Below are positions 17,672 to 26,187 of a stretch of DNA of 64,000 bases, piece by piece (within the stretch, counting starts at the first letter, position 1; each line of letters starts with the position of its first letter). The stretch spans positions 1-64,000 of the forward strand of contig DATHBD010000051.1 in NCBI GenBank assembly GCA_035296325.1, written 5' to 3'. The position numbers and the translations under genes were made by a program. The DNA is from DATHBD01 sp035296325 (GTDB lineage: Bacteria > Actinomycetota > Actinomycetes > Mycobacteriales > Micromonosporaceae). The notes beneath the pieces are model-generated. The model had not been told where the DNA came from. It did not search any database and was given only the letters and a program-made list of their open reading frames with translations.

Positions 17672-18148
17672 TCATGCCGCGTAGACGACCGCCCGGCCCG
17701 CGTCCGCTCCGGAGGCTGGCCCGTCGGCGCCGGGGCCGCCCACGATCGGGCCGGGCGTCAGCGTACGGGTGGCACGCAGGGTGGTCCGGAGCGGTCCGTC
17801 GCGCCGGACCGCCACGGAGACCTTGCCATCGATCACCCTGGGGTCGACCCCGCCCGCGTCCGCCCGCTCCGCGGCGCCGGGCTGATCCACCGGCAGCAGC
17901 ATGTCGTTCATCTGCTCATCGAGGGCAAGCGTGTCGCTGACCTCGCGGAGCAGGTCGGAAAGCTGGGCGCCGAGGGCTTCGCAGACCGCGGAGAGCAACT
18001 CGCTCGACGGCTCCTTCTGCCCGCGCTCGATCTCCGACAGGTAGCCCAGGCTCACGTTGGCCACGGTGGAAACCTCGCGCAGCGTGCGGTGCTGAGCCTG
18101 GCGTCGCGCCCGCAGCGCGTCACCGATGACCCGTCGGAGCAGGACCAT
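17672..18148 (-). CDS. clgR: XRE-family regulator ClgR
   Basis: A 158-residue regulator. The XRE-type HTH lies near residues 20-50 (REVSTVANVSLGYLSEIERG), followed by QKEPSSELLSAVCEAL, the ClgR signature. In actinobacteria ClgR activates clp protease genes and, in mycobacteria, the psp operon. The protein ends VVYAA; a two-alanine carboxyl end is the known signal by which ClpP-dependent proteolysis removes ClgR in Streptomyces. The ATG at 18148 (MVLLRRVIGDAL) is chosen because the family starts there. Order and neighbours (pgsA, cinA upstream; pspA downstream) match the mycobacterial locus. Confidence 0.92.
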   Translation of the reverse strand: MVLLRRVIGDALRARRQAQHRTLREVSTVANVSLGYLSEIERGQKEPSSELLSAVCEALGAQLSDLLREVSDTLALDEQMNDMLLPVDQPGAAERADAGGVDPRVIDGKVSVAVRRDGPLRTTLRATRTLTPGPIVGGPGADGPASGADAGRAVVYAA

Positions 18149-18259
18149 CGCACCCCCTCTGGCTGTCAACCCCCCACCGCTGGCAGCCGGGGGAGGATGG
18201 CCTCCAACGGTACCCGCTCGGCACGCCCACCGACATCCAACCCCGCCGCCGAGGTTTCC

Positions 18260-18751
18260 TCACGCGCGCGAAGCGGCATCCGCGAGCAGGTCCAGCGCGG
18301 CGCGTACGGCCTGCCACCGGATCGCCGCCCGATCCCCCGACGCGTCGAGCCGGCGGACCAGGGGCTCGGCCGGCCCCGGGCCGGCGACCGCGACGTACAC
18401 CCGGCCGACCGGCTGCCCGGCCTGCGGATCCGGGCCGGCGACACCGGTGGTCGCCAGGCCCCAGTCGGCGTGGCAGCGATCGCGTGCGCCGACCGCGAGG
18501 GCGGCGGCCACGTCGGGATCGACCGGGCCCCGGGCGTCCAGCAGGGCCATGGGCACGCCGGCCAGGTCCGCCTTGAGATCGGTGGCGTAGACCACGAGGC
18601 CGCCACGGAACACCGCGCTGGCGCCCGGAACGTCCACGATGGTGGCGGCGAGCAGGCCGCCGGTGAGCGACTCCGCGACGGCCAGGGTCTGGCCGTGCTG
18701 GCGCAGCGTTGCCAGCGCCGTCCCGGCAGCCGGCGGATCGGCGGAGGTCAT
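18260..18751 (-). CDS. CinA family protein (nicotinamide-nucleotide amidohydrolase)
   Basis: A 163-residue CinA C-terminal domain protein, the PncC-type amidohydrolase that deamidates nicotinamide mononucleotide. Typical motifs are TLAVAESLTGGLLAATI at the N-terminus, FRGGLVVYATDLKADL in the middle and TTGVAGPDPQAGQPVG for the active-site region. The N-terminal molybdopterin-binding domain of full-length CinA is absent, which is usual for the actinobacterial single-domain form. The ATG start (18751) overlaps the stop of pgsA by 4 bp, so the two are translationally coupled. Confidence 0.92.
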   Translation of the reverse strand: MTSADPPAAGTALATLRQHGQTLAVAESLTGGLLAATIVDVPGASAVFRGGLVVYATDLKADLAGVPMALLDARGPVDPDVAAALAVGARDRCHADWGLATTGVAGPDPQAGQPVGRVYVAVAGPGPAEPLVRRLDASGDRAAIRWQAVRAALDLLADAASRA

Positions 18752-19554
18752 GCGGCGGCCTCGTCCGGCGTCGCGGCCTGGGGTGGTGGCACCGCGGGTG
18801 CCGGCTGCGCGGGCGCCGACTGCGCGGGTGCCGGCTGCGCGGGCGCCGGCTGCGCGGGCGGCACGGGTGCGGGCTGTGCGGGCTTGGGCTGTGCCAGCGG
18901 CACGGGAGCGGCGGCGGCTCGACCGGTGCGACGCAGGCGGACCGCCCGGACGACGTAGTCCACGCCGGTGCCGACGGTGACGATCACCGCGAGCAGCATG
19001 ATCCAGGTACCGACGCTGGCGAGCGGCCCGGTGAACGGCCAGAGGTACCAGGTGATCGCCAGGATCTGCAGCACCGTCTTGATTTTTCCGCCGCGGCTGG
19101 CCGGGATCACGCCGTGCCGCAGCACCCAGAACCGCAGCGCCGTCACGCCCCATTCGCGGACCAGGATGAGTGCGGTGATCCACCAGGCCAGCCGCCCGTA
19201 CGAGGAGAGCAGCAGCAGCGCCGTGCCGGTGAGCGCCTTGTCAGCGATGGGGTCGGCCACCTTGCCGAACGAGGTGACGAGGTCCCAGGTCCGCGCGATC
19301 CACCCGTCCACGAAATCGGTGAGCGACGCGACGAAGAACGCGACACAGGCGGCCATCCGTAGGCGGTCGTCCGCCATCTCGGAGCTGACGATCAGCAGGG
19401 CGAAGACCGGGATGAGCACGATCCGGAGGCCGGTCAGCGCATTGGCGAGGTTCAGGACGGGCACCCGCCGGACGACCCGGACCGGCAGGGCGCCACCCGC
19501 GGCCCGACTCTCGTTTCCGGCGGCACCCTCGTTTGCAGCGGCGCCCTCGCTCAC
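18748..19554 (-). CDS. pgsA: CDP-diacylglycerol-glycerol-3-phosphate 3-phosphatidyltransferase
   Basis: A 268-residue membrane enzyme that commits CDP-diacylglycerol to phosphatidylglycerol phosphate. The CDP-alcohol phosphotransferase signature is visible as DGWIARTWDLVTSFGKVADP with the following IAD (about residues 82-105). Several membrane spans follow. The C-terminus (about 50 residues) is an unusual Pro/Ala/Gln tail with repeated PAQPAPA units, encoded by a short in-frame repeat near 18770-18900. The start overlaps the rimO stop by 4 bp. Upstream residues before LNLANALTGLRIVLIP are low-complexity, so the exact start is less sure. Confidence 0.93.
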   Translation of the reverse strand: MSEGAAANEGAAGNESRAAGGALPVRVVRRVPVLNLANALTGLRIVLIPVFALLIVSSEMADDRLRMAACVAFFVASLTDFVDGWIARTWDLVTSFGKVADPIADKALTGTALLLLSSYGRLAWWITALILVREWGVTALRFWVLRHGVIPASRGGKIKTVLQILAITWYLWPFTGPLASVGTWIMLLAVIVTVGTGVDYVVRAVRLRRTGRAAAAPVPLAQPKPAQPAPVPPAQPAPAQPAPAQSAPAQPAPAVPPPQAATPDEAAA

Positions 19555-21023
19555 GGCGGGACCGGAGCGGCCGACACCCGCTCCATCGGCACCGCCACGA
19601 GGTCGACACCGATACTCTCCACGACCTTGGCGCGGATCAGGTCACCGGGGCGCAGCACCTCGAGGGCGATCGCACCGCCGGCGACCAGCGTGGTGGAGCC
19701 GTCGACCTCGGGCGCCTGATGCTCCGACCGGCCCTCCACACCCTCGTCGGTCACCTCGTCGACAAGCACCTCCACCACCGTGCCGATCCGCTCATCGGCA
19801 CGCTGGGCGCACAGTTCCTCGGCGAGCGCGCTCACCCGTTCGTACCGCCGCCTGATCGCCGACGCGGAGACCTTGCCGGGCAGGCCGATAGCCTCGGTCC
19901 CGTCCTCGTCGCTGTAGTCGAAGACGCCGACGGCGTCGAGTCGCGCCTCACTGAGGAAGCGCTCCAGTTCGTCGACGTCGGCCCGGGTTTCGCCGGGAAA
20001 GCCGACGATGACGTTGCTCCGGGCGCCGGCATCCGGTGCCAGCGCGCGGACCGATGCGAGCAGGTCAAGGAACCGCTCGGTGGAGCCGAACCGCCGCATC
20101 CGGCGCAGCACCGGCTCACTTGAGTGCTGGAAGGACAGGTCGAAGTAGGGCGCCACCCCGGGGGTCGTGGCGATGGCCTCGATCAGACCGGCGCGCGTCT
20201 CCGCCGGCTGCAGGTACGACACGCGGACCCGGACCAGGCCGGTGACCGCCGCGAGCTGCGGCAGCAGCTTCTCCAGCAGGCGCGGGTCGCCCAGGTCCTT
20301 GCCGTAGGACGTGGAGTTCTCGCTGACCAGGACGACCTCGCGGACGCCGCTGCCGGCGAGCCACTCGGCCTCCGCGAGGATCTCATCCGGCGTACGGGAG
20401 ACGAACGCGCCGCGGAACGACGGAATCGCGCAGAACGCGCACCGGCGGTCGCAGCCACTCGCCAACTTCAGCGGGGCGACCGGCCCCGACTCCAGACGCC
20501 GACGCAGCACCGGGCGCAGGTGCGCCGGAGTGCCCCGGTCGTCGACGGCGTCGCCGTGGCCGGGCGTCGCCGACACACCGGTTCGGCGGGCCACCGGCGC
20601 CAGCGGCAGCAGCGTGCGCCGGTCGCGCGGGATGTGCGCGGTGATCTTCTCGCCGGCCACCACCGAGTCCAGCGTCGCGGCGATGTCGGGATAGTGGTCG
20701 AAGCTGAGCACCGCGTCGGCCTCCGGGAGGCTGCCGGCGAGCTCGGCGCCGTACCGCTCGGCGAGGCAGCCCGTCGCCACGACCTTCGCCCCGGTATCCG
20801 CCGCCGCGAGCAGCGTGTCGATGGAGTCCTGTTTCGCCTTGGCGACGAAGCCGCAGGTGTTGACGACGACGACGTCGGCATCCGTACCGTCCGTCGACAC
20901 CTGCCAACCGCCCGCCGCCAGGCGACCGGCGAGCTCCTCGGAGTCGACCTCGTTACGGGCACAGCCGAGCGTGAGCAGGGCGACCCGGCGGCCGGCGCCG
21001 GGATCGGACGGGGAAGGAGCCAC
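19551..21023 (-). CDS. rimO: Ribosomal protein S12 methylthiotransferase RimO
   Basis: A 490-residue radical-SAM enzyme that adds a methylthio group to an aspartate of ribosomal protein S12. The N-terminal MTTase domain holds LLTLGCARNEVDSEELA, VVVNTCGFV and ATGCLAERYG, giving the three cysteines for one Fe-S cluster. The radical SAM motif is CDRRCAFC in LASGCDRRCAFCAIPSFRG. A TRAM domain lies at the C-terminus. The LGCARNEVDSE sequence separates RimO from MiaB. The GTG start at 21023 is followed by a short Pro/Ser linker. It is the first gene of the rimO-pgsA-cinA set, linked by 4-bp overlaps. Confidence 0.95.
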   Translation of the reverse strand: MAPSPSDPGAGRRVALLTLGCARNEVDSEELAGRLAAGGWQVSTDGTDADVVVVNTCGFVAKAKQDSIDTLLAAADTGAKVVATGCLAERYGAELAGSLPEADAVLSFDHYPDIAATLDSVVAGEKITAHIPRDRRTLLPLAPVARRTGVSATPGHGDAVDDRGTPAHLRPVLRRRLESGPVAPLKLASGCDRRCAFCAIPSFRGAFVSRTPDEILAEAEWLAGSGVREVVLVSENSTSYGKDLGDPRLLEKLLPQLAAVTGLVRVRVSYLQPAETRAGLIEAIATTPGVAPYFDLSFQHSSEPVLRRMRRFGSTERFLDLLASVRALAPDAGARSNVIVGFPGETRADVDELERFLSEARLDAVGVFDYSDEDGTEAIGLPGKVSASAIRRRYERVSALAEELCAQRADERIGTVVEVLVDEVTDEGVEGRSEHQAPEVDGSTTLVAGGAIALEVLRPGDLIRAKVVESIGVDLVAVPMERVSAAPVPP

Positions 21024-21101
21024 GCCCTGAGCCTACCGAGGACGCGGCCCGGTCCGGCACCGCGTCATAGGCGTCGCATCTTCCGGCCCCGCGAACCCAC
21101 C

Positions 21102-21704
21102 TCACCGCACCAGCACGCCGGGCGACGGGTACGGCTCGCGCAGCGTGAACGCCTGCGCCGAGGCGCCAGCCCGCTCCAGTAGCGCGAGCCGGTCCAGCCC
21201 ACCCGCCACGGTGAACCGCAGCACGGCTCCGTCGCGGTACGGCTCGTAGCCGAGCGCGGCGAGGGTGCGCTGCGGCTCCGCCCCGGTGTCCGCCGTGGCG
21301 GGACCGCTGCGATCCCGCCGCGCGGCAAGCAGGAGTCCCCGGTCCCGGGCGGCGGCGTATGCGGCGTCCTCGACACCGGCCTCGGCGACCGCGGTGGCGA
21401 GCGCATCCGCCAAACCCCCGTAGTCCCGTGGCGGAACACTGACGACGTGTTCGACGGTGGAGCGCTGGTAGAGCTTGGCCGGCCGCCCGGCGCCCGGGCC
21501 GGCACGTCCGGATCTGCGCGCGAAGGACACGTCGAGGAGGCCCGCGGCCGCGAGCTTGTCAAGGTGGAACGCCACGAGAGTGAGCCCCAGCCCGAGCGCC
21601 CGCGCCACGTCGGCACGCGCTACCGGCTCCGCGGTCGCGGCGACGTACTCGTACACACCGCGGCGCACGGGGTCCTGGAGAAGTCCCAGCGCGTCGACGG
21701 ACAT
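21102..21704 (-). CDS. Winged-helix transcriptional regulator (ArsR-like)
   Basis: A 200-residue protein. The N-terminal winged helix shows DPVRRGVYEYVAATAEPVAR, then ARALGLGLTLVAFHLDKLAA as recognition helix, and GRPAKLYQ as the wing. The C-terminal part contains a beta-alpha region that could hold a ligand. Related actinobacterial regulators often control efflux or redox genes. It lies 22 bp upstream of a small membrane gene on the same strand. The ligand is unknown. Confidence 0.85.
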   Translation of the reverse strand: MSVDALGLLQDPVRRGVYEYVAATAEPVARADVARALGLGLTLVAFHLDKLAAAGLLDVSFARRSGRAGPGAGRPAKLYQRSTVEHVVSVPPRDYGGLADALATAVAEAGVEDAAYAAARDRGLLLAARRDRSGPATADTGAEPQRTLAALGYEPYRDGAVLRFTVAGGLDRLALLERAGASAQAFTLREPYPSPGVLVR

Positions 21705-21725
21705 CCTTGTAGTGTGCCCGACCTG

Positions 21726-21968
21726 CTACCCCCTGGCGCGTAGGCCGAGGGCGAACGCGGCAGCTGCCAGTAACAGGAATCCGAAAAACAACGCCTCGCC
21801 CGTGCGCCGCCATGCCGTGCGCTTGACGGAGCCGGCCAACTTCGCCGCCCCTGTGCTGTCCCGCCAGGCGCGCCGCATCATCATCCACAGTGCCCCGGCC
21901 GGAAACCCAATGACGAGGCCAGCCAGCAGGCCGGCGAGGGTCACGCCACCGGTCCGGTAGTCGTCCAT
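21726..21968 (-). CDS. Small membrane protein, two spans
   Basis: An 80-residue protein starting MDDYRTGGVTLAGLLAGLVIG. There are two hydrophobic stretches, near residues 9-30 and 58-75, separated by a basic loop (MMMRRAWRDSTGAAKLAGSVKRTAWRR). I do not recognise the family. The ATG at 21968 is used rather than the earlier in-frame ATG at 22031, which adds a polar segment without similarity to a signal. It sits between the regulator and the AEC permease genes. Confidence 0.65.
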   Translation of the reverse strand: MDDYRTGGVTLAGLLAGLVIGFPAGALWMMMRRAWRDSTGAAKLAGSVKRTAWRRTGEALFFGFLLLAAAAFALGLRARG

Positions 21969-22027
21969 CGACACAGTGTGGAGGTCCCCCGCGGCACTGG
22001 TCCAGAGGTGATTTGCCGATGATCGAT

Positions 22028-22957
22028 TCACCCGGACAGCAGAGTCGCTACCGCGGTCAATGTGATCATGGAGAAGGCGGTGGTCCAGACCACGCTGTCC
22101 CGCGGCAGCCGGCTCTGCAGGCCGTACACCCTGGCGAACACGAACGTGTTCTGTGCCGTTGGCAGCGCCGCGCAGACCACCACCGCGAGCAGTGGCGCGC
22201 CGTCCAGGCCGAGCGCCACATGGCCCACCAGGTACGCCACCGCGGGCTGAACCACGATCTTCAGCCCGACCACCACGATCAGCTCCAGGCGCCGCCGCTC
22301 CCCAGCCGGCGGGTCCGGATGGTCACCGCGCCGGCGGTGCAGCGAGAGACCCAGCGCCACCAGGGCCAGCGGCACGGCCGCGGCTCCCAACAGGTCCACC
22401 GGGTGGTACACCAGATCGGGCAGCTTCCAACCGGCACTGTGCACGGCCACACCGCAGACGCATGCCAGCAGGATCGGATTGCGCACCGGTAGGGTCAGCA
22501 CCCGCCGGAATCCTGGTCGGGAACCGGTGCCGGCGTCCAACGCGCAGAGCACCACCGGCGCGAGGACCAGGACCTGGAACAGCAGCACCACCGCGACGAA
22601 CGAGGCGTCCCCGAGGATCTGCACCGCGACCGGGATGCCGAGATTGCCGGCGTTGACGTAGCCGGCGGCCATTCCCGCGATCGTCTGCTCGCCCAGCGTG
22701 CGCCGCAGGCCCCACCGGGCAAGGGCGAAGCCGGCCGAGCCCACGAGGAATGTGCTCGCCGCGAAGGCGAGGAGACCAACCAACCCGAAGCCCGCCAGCG
22801 GCGCGCGGCTCAGGGTGCCGAAGAGCGCGGCCGGCATCGCCACCAGGAGCACGAACCGACCCAGTACGTCCGTCGCCGCGGCGCCCAGCACACCGGCACG
22901 CCCCACGAGGTACCCGAGTCCGATCAGCACCCAGATCGGCGCAAACGAGGAAACCAC
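22028..22957 (-). CDS. AEC family transporter (auxin efflux carrier type)
   Basis: A membrane protein of about 309 residues with roughly ten spans in the bile acid:sodium symporter-like fold. It begins FAPIWVLIGLGYLVGRAGVL and contains the conserved NAGNLGIPVAVQILGD crossover and PTAQNTFVFARVYG near the C-terminus, both AEC-family hallmarks. Members export or import small organic acids; the substrate is unknown. Two close GTG codons (22957 and 22966) could start it. The upstream region holds the dispersed inverted repeat at 22983-23055. Confidence 0.88.
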   Translation of the reverse strand: MVSSFAPIWVLIGLGYLVGRAGVLGAAATDVLGRFVLLVAMPAALFGTLSRAPLAGFGLVGLLAFAASTFLVGSAGFALARWGLRRTLGEQTIAGMAAGYVNAGNLGIPVAVQILGDASFVAVVLLFQVLVLAPVVLCALDAGTGSRPGFRRVLTLPVRNPILLACVCGVAVHSAGWKLPDLVYHPVDLLGAAAVPLALVALGLSLHRRRGDHPDPPAGERRRLELIVVVGLKIVVQPAVAYLVGHVALGLDGAPLLAVVVCAALPTAQNTFVFARVYGLQSRLPRDSVVWTTAFSMITLTAVATLLSG

Positions 22958-22982
22958 CCCCGACACCCTGCCCCAACACCCC

Positions 22983-23055
22983 CGCGATCTTGCAGTCGTG
23001 CCTCGCATTATGGGCGGTCTGCGGCATATGCCCGCGACACAAGTGCAAGATCGCG
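22983..23055. repeat. Dispersed inverted repeat, copy 1
   Basis: Perfect 12-bp arms CGCGATCTTGCA (22983-22994) and TGCAAGATCGCG (23044-23055) around a 49-nt loop. Two other copies are in this window. It lies just past the 3' end of ftsK, next to a G-run tract. It may act as a transcript end or as a REP-like element. Confidence 0.8.
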
Positions 23056-23073
23056 CGGGGACTGGGCGTGCGC

Positions 23074-23132
23074 GGGGCGGGGGGCGGGGGGCGGGGGGGG
23101 CGGGGGGGGCGGGGGGGGCGGGGGGGCGGGGG
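23074..23132. repeat. G-run tract with potential for G-quadruplexes
   Basis: Eight runs of 4, 6, 6, 8, 8, 8, 7 and 5 G on the plus strand, separated by single C residues. The tract ends directly at the ftsK stop codon. The ftsK transcript would carry C-runs; the other strand could fold as G4. It is highly unusual even for a GC-rich genome. Confidence 0.85.
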
Positions 23133-25760
23133 TCAGGGTTCGGCGCGGAGGCTTGCCAGGACGTCCTCGAGTTCGTCTGGCTTGATCAGGACGTCGCGGG
23201 CCTTGGAGCCCTCGGACGGGCCGACGATGCCACGGGTCTCCATGAGGTCCATCAGGCGGCCCGCCTTGGCGAAACCGACCCGCAGCTTGCGCTGCAGCAT
23301 CGACGTCGAGCCGAACTGGCTCGTCACCACCAGTTCGATGCCCTGGATCAGCACATCGAGGTCGTCGCCGACATCCTCATCGGCCTTCTTCTTCGGCTCC
23401 TGCGCGGCCGGGGTCAGCACGTCCGGGCGGAACTCCGGCTCACGCTGGTCCTTGCAGAACTTGACGACGTCGGTGATTTCTTTCTCGTCGACCCACGCGC
23501 CCTGGATCCGGATCGGCTTGGACGCGCCCATCGGCAGGAACAGGGCGTCGCCGCGCCCGATCAGCTTCTCCGCGCCGGGCTGGTCCAGGATGACCCGCGA
23601 GTCCGACAGGCTGGACGTGGCGAATGCCAGCCGGGACGGCACGTTCGCCTTGATCAGGCCGGTGACCACGTCCACCGAGGGCCGCTGGGTGGCCAGCACC
23701 AGGTGAATGCCGGCGGCGCGGGCCAGCTGGGTGATCCGCACTACGGAATCCTCGACGTCGCGCGGAGCGACCATCATCAGGTCGGCGAGCTCGTCCACGA
23801 TGACCAGCAGGTACGGGTACGGCCGGATCACCCGCTCGCTGCCGGGCGGCGCCTTGATCTGCCCGGCCCGGACCTTCGTGTTGTACTCGTCGACGTGCCG
23901 CACGCCGGCTGCGGCGAGGTCGTCGTAGCGCATGTCCATCTCGCGGACGACCCAGTCCAGCGCGTCGGCGGCCTTCTTCGGGTTCGTGACGATCGGCGTC
24001 ACCAGGTGCGGGATGCCCTCGTACCCGGTGAGTTCCACCCGCTTCGGGTCGACCAGCAGCAGCCGCACCTCGTCCGGTGTGGCCCGGGTCAGGATCGAGA
24101 CCAGCAGCGTGTTCAGGCAGCTCGACTTGCCCGCACCGGTCGCGCCGGCGATCAGGATGTGCGGCATCTTGGCCAGGTTGGCCACGACGTACCCGCCCTC
24201 GATGTCCTTGCCCAGGCCGACCAGGAGGGGATGCTGATCGGCGGTGGCGGCCCGGGACCGCAGCACGTCACCGAGCGAGACGTTCTCCCGGTCGGTGTTC
24301 GGGATCTCGACGCCGACTGCGCTCTTGCCCGGGATCGGACTGATGATCCGCACGTCCGGGCTCTTCACCGCGTACGCGATGTTGCGCGACAGCGCCGTGA
24401 TCCGCTCCACCTTGACGCCGTGACCAACCTCCACCTCGTACCGGGTGACGGTCGGGCCACGGGTGAAGCCGGTGACGTCGGCGTCCACATCGAACTGGTC
24501 GAACACGCCACGCAGGGCGGCGATCGCGTCGTCGTTGGCCTTGCTGCGGGTCTTCGGCGTCTCGCCGGCGCCCAGCAACTGCGGCGGCGGCAACTTGTAC
24601 GCCGCGTCGGTGAGCGCCAACTGCTCGGCGCGGGTGGGCAGCGGAGAGTGGTCCGGTGGCGGTAGCGGTGCGGCCTTCTTCGGCTTGACCGGGGCTGTCG
24701 GGCGGGGCAGCACGACGGTGTCGTGCACCACCGCCTCCTCGACCGGCTCGTCGTCGGAACCGGCGCCGGCGAAGGCGCCCTGGCGACGCCGGGACGACGG
24801 GCGTCGCGACGCGGGGCGAGCGTCCTCGACCGGCTCGTCGAAGTCGAAGTCATCATCGCCCAGCGGGTCGTCCACCCGGCCGAGGGCCAGGTCCCGGAGT
24901 TGGCGGAACCGGTACGGGATGTGGTTGATCGGCGTGGCCGTCACGACGAGCACACCGAAGGCGGCGAGCAGGATCAGCAGGGGCGTCGCCACCCAGCCGG
25001 TGACCGCCCGCGCCAGCAGGCCGCCGCTGAACAGCCCCAGCAGGCCTCCTGCCTTCTCCATCTCGTCCGGCCCGATCGGCCGGCCGAACCCGAGGTGCAG
25101 CAGCCCGGCCACGCCCAGGAAGAGTGTGCTCCAGCCCACCACGGCACGCCCCCGGTGGGCCGCGTCGCCCGGGGCGCGCATCATCCGCACCGCACCGACC
25201 AGGAGCAGCACCGGAAGCAGCAGCGCGATGGCGCCCAGGAACTGCCGGGTGATCTCGCCGAGCCAGGTGCCCACCGGGCCGCCGGTGGAGAACCACACCG
25301 CGGCGGCGGTCAGCAGGGACAGCCCGAGGAGCGCGAAGCCGGCACCGTCACGGCGGTGCCCCGGGTCGAGGTCGCGGGCGCTGGCCGCCTGCCGGCCGAC
25401 CGCACGTGCGGCCCACCCGACCGCGTGCGCCATGCTCATCCACACCGAGACGAGCCCGCGCCCGACCAGGCCGATCGGGGTCGGGCCACGGCGGGTCCGG
25501 CGCCGCGCGGTGCTGGCGCGGGTACGCGTACCGGCCCGGCTCCGGGTGGTTGTCGCGGCGCGCGCGCCGGTCCGCGCGCCGGCACGAGCCGGGGCCTTGC
25601 CGCGGGTCGATGTGGCGGCGGCGCGCCGCTGCGCCGGCTGGGCCGGCTCGCGCTGCGCCGACCCGCGTGCTCCGGCACCGCGCGCACGCGAAGCGGCTCC
25701 CCCCGCCTCGGACGCGCCGCGACGACGGCTGTCCTCAGAGGTCCGGCCTGCCATCCTCAC
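23133..25760 (-). CDS. ftsK: DNA translocase FtsK
   Basis: An 875-residue septal DNA pump that clears chromosomal DNA from the division site. The first 150 residues are a basic Ala/Arg/Thr-rich segment. About four membrane spans follow (near residues 165-300, e.g. AIALLLPVLLLVGAV), then an acidic Asp/Glu linker. The motor carries Walker A (GATGAGKSSCLN, about residue 540), Walker B (LLVIVDELADLMM) and ATQRPSVDVVTGLIKANVPS. The C-terminal gamma winged helix (SMLQRKLRVGFAKAGRLMD) reads KOPS-like sites. The GTG at 25760 overlaps the stop of the DUF2784 gene; the ATG at 25754 is an alternative start. Confidence 0.96.
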   Translation of the reverse strand: MRMAGRTSEDSRRRGASEAGGAASRARGAGARGSAQREPAQPAQRRAAATSTRGKAPARAGARTGARAATTTRSRAGTRTRASTARRRTRRGPTPIGLVGRGLVSVWMSMAHAVGWAARAVGRQAASARDLDPGHRRDGAGFALLGLSLLTAAAVWFSTGGPVGTWLGEITRQFLGAIALLLPVLLLVGAVRMMRAPGDAAHRGRAVVGWSTLFLGVAGLLHLGFGRPIGPDEMEKAGGLLGLFSGGLLARAVTGWVATPLLILLAAFGVLVVTATPINHIPYRFRQLRDLALGRVDDPLGDDDFDFDEPVEDARPASRRPSSRRRQGAFAGAGSDDEPVEEAVVHDTVVLPRPTAPVKPKKAAPLPPPDHSPLPTRAEQLALTDAAYKLPPPQLLGAGETPKTRSKANDDAIAALRGVFDQFDVDADVTGFTRGPTVTRYEVEVGHGVKVERITALSRNIAYAVKSPDVRIISPIPGKSAVGVEIPNTDRENVSLGDVLRSRAATADQHPLLVGLGKDIEGGYVVANLAKMPHILIAGATGAGKSSCLNTLLVSILTRATPDEVRLLLVDPKRVELTGYEGIPHLVTPIVTNPKKAADALDWVVREMDMRYDDLAAAGVRHVDEYNTKVRAGQIKAPPGSERVIRPYPYLLVIVDELADLMMVAPRDVEDSVVRITQLARAAGIHLVLATQRPSVDVVTGLIKANVPSRLAFATSSLSDSRVILDQPGAEKLIGRGDALFLPMGASKPIRIQGAWVDEKEITDVVKFCKDQREPEFRPDVLTPAAQEPKKKADEDVGDDLDVLIQGIELVVTSQFGSTSMLQRKLRVGFAKAGRLMDLMETRGIVGPSEGSKARDVLIKPDELEDVLASLRAEP

Positions 25761-26173
25761 ACCGTAACGGCGGGCCGCGAGGATTCGGCGCCTTTGCGGG
25801 CCGTGTCCGACCGGTCAATCTGTCGGCGTCGCCACCGGAGCGCCGCGACCAGCCACGACGCGGCGATGACGAACGCGACGAGGACGCGCAGCAACGGGGT
25901 GAACCGCTCCGGATACATGACGCCCTCGATGTAGCGATCGATGAAGCCCAGCGCCAGCGCGGACTCGCCACCGCGGCGGCGGGCCCAGTCCTCGGCGGCG
26001 GTCAGTGGGCAGTTCACCAGTTGGGCCGCCACCAGCAGACCCCAGGCGGCGGCCGCCACGTGCGGCACGATCGCGCGGGGCCAGCGCCAGGTCAGGAATC
26101 CGCCGGCGACGACGTAGGCCAGGAAGACGAAGTGCAGCCCGAGGAGCGCGCTCGCCAGCACCCGGTAACCCAT
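25757..26173 (-). CDS. DUF2784 family membrane protein
   Basis: A 138-residue protein with about four spans. It begins MGYRVLASALLGLHFVFLAY and contains the conserved cysteine and proline in QLVNCPLTAAEDWARRR, then FIDRYIEGVMYPERF, a DUF2784 pattern. The function is unknown. The stop overlaps the FtsK start as GTGA, and the gene starts 15 bp past the rnj stop, so it sits inside a dapA-rnj-DUF2784-ftsK transcription unit. Confidence 0.88.
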   Translation of the reverse strand: MGYRVLASALLGLHFVFLAYVVAGGFLTWRWPRAIVPHVAAAAWGLLVAAQLVNCPLTAAEDWARRRGGESALALGFIDRYIEGVMYPERFTPLLRVLVAFVIAASWLVAALRWRRRQIDRSDTARKGAESSRPAVTV

Positions 26174-26187
26174 GCCAACCGCGCCGA

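Noticed and set aside
23074..23132. The G-run tract as a CRISPR-like or microsatellite array
   Set aside because: Run lengths vary and no spacer-repeat structure exists.
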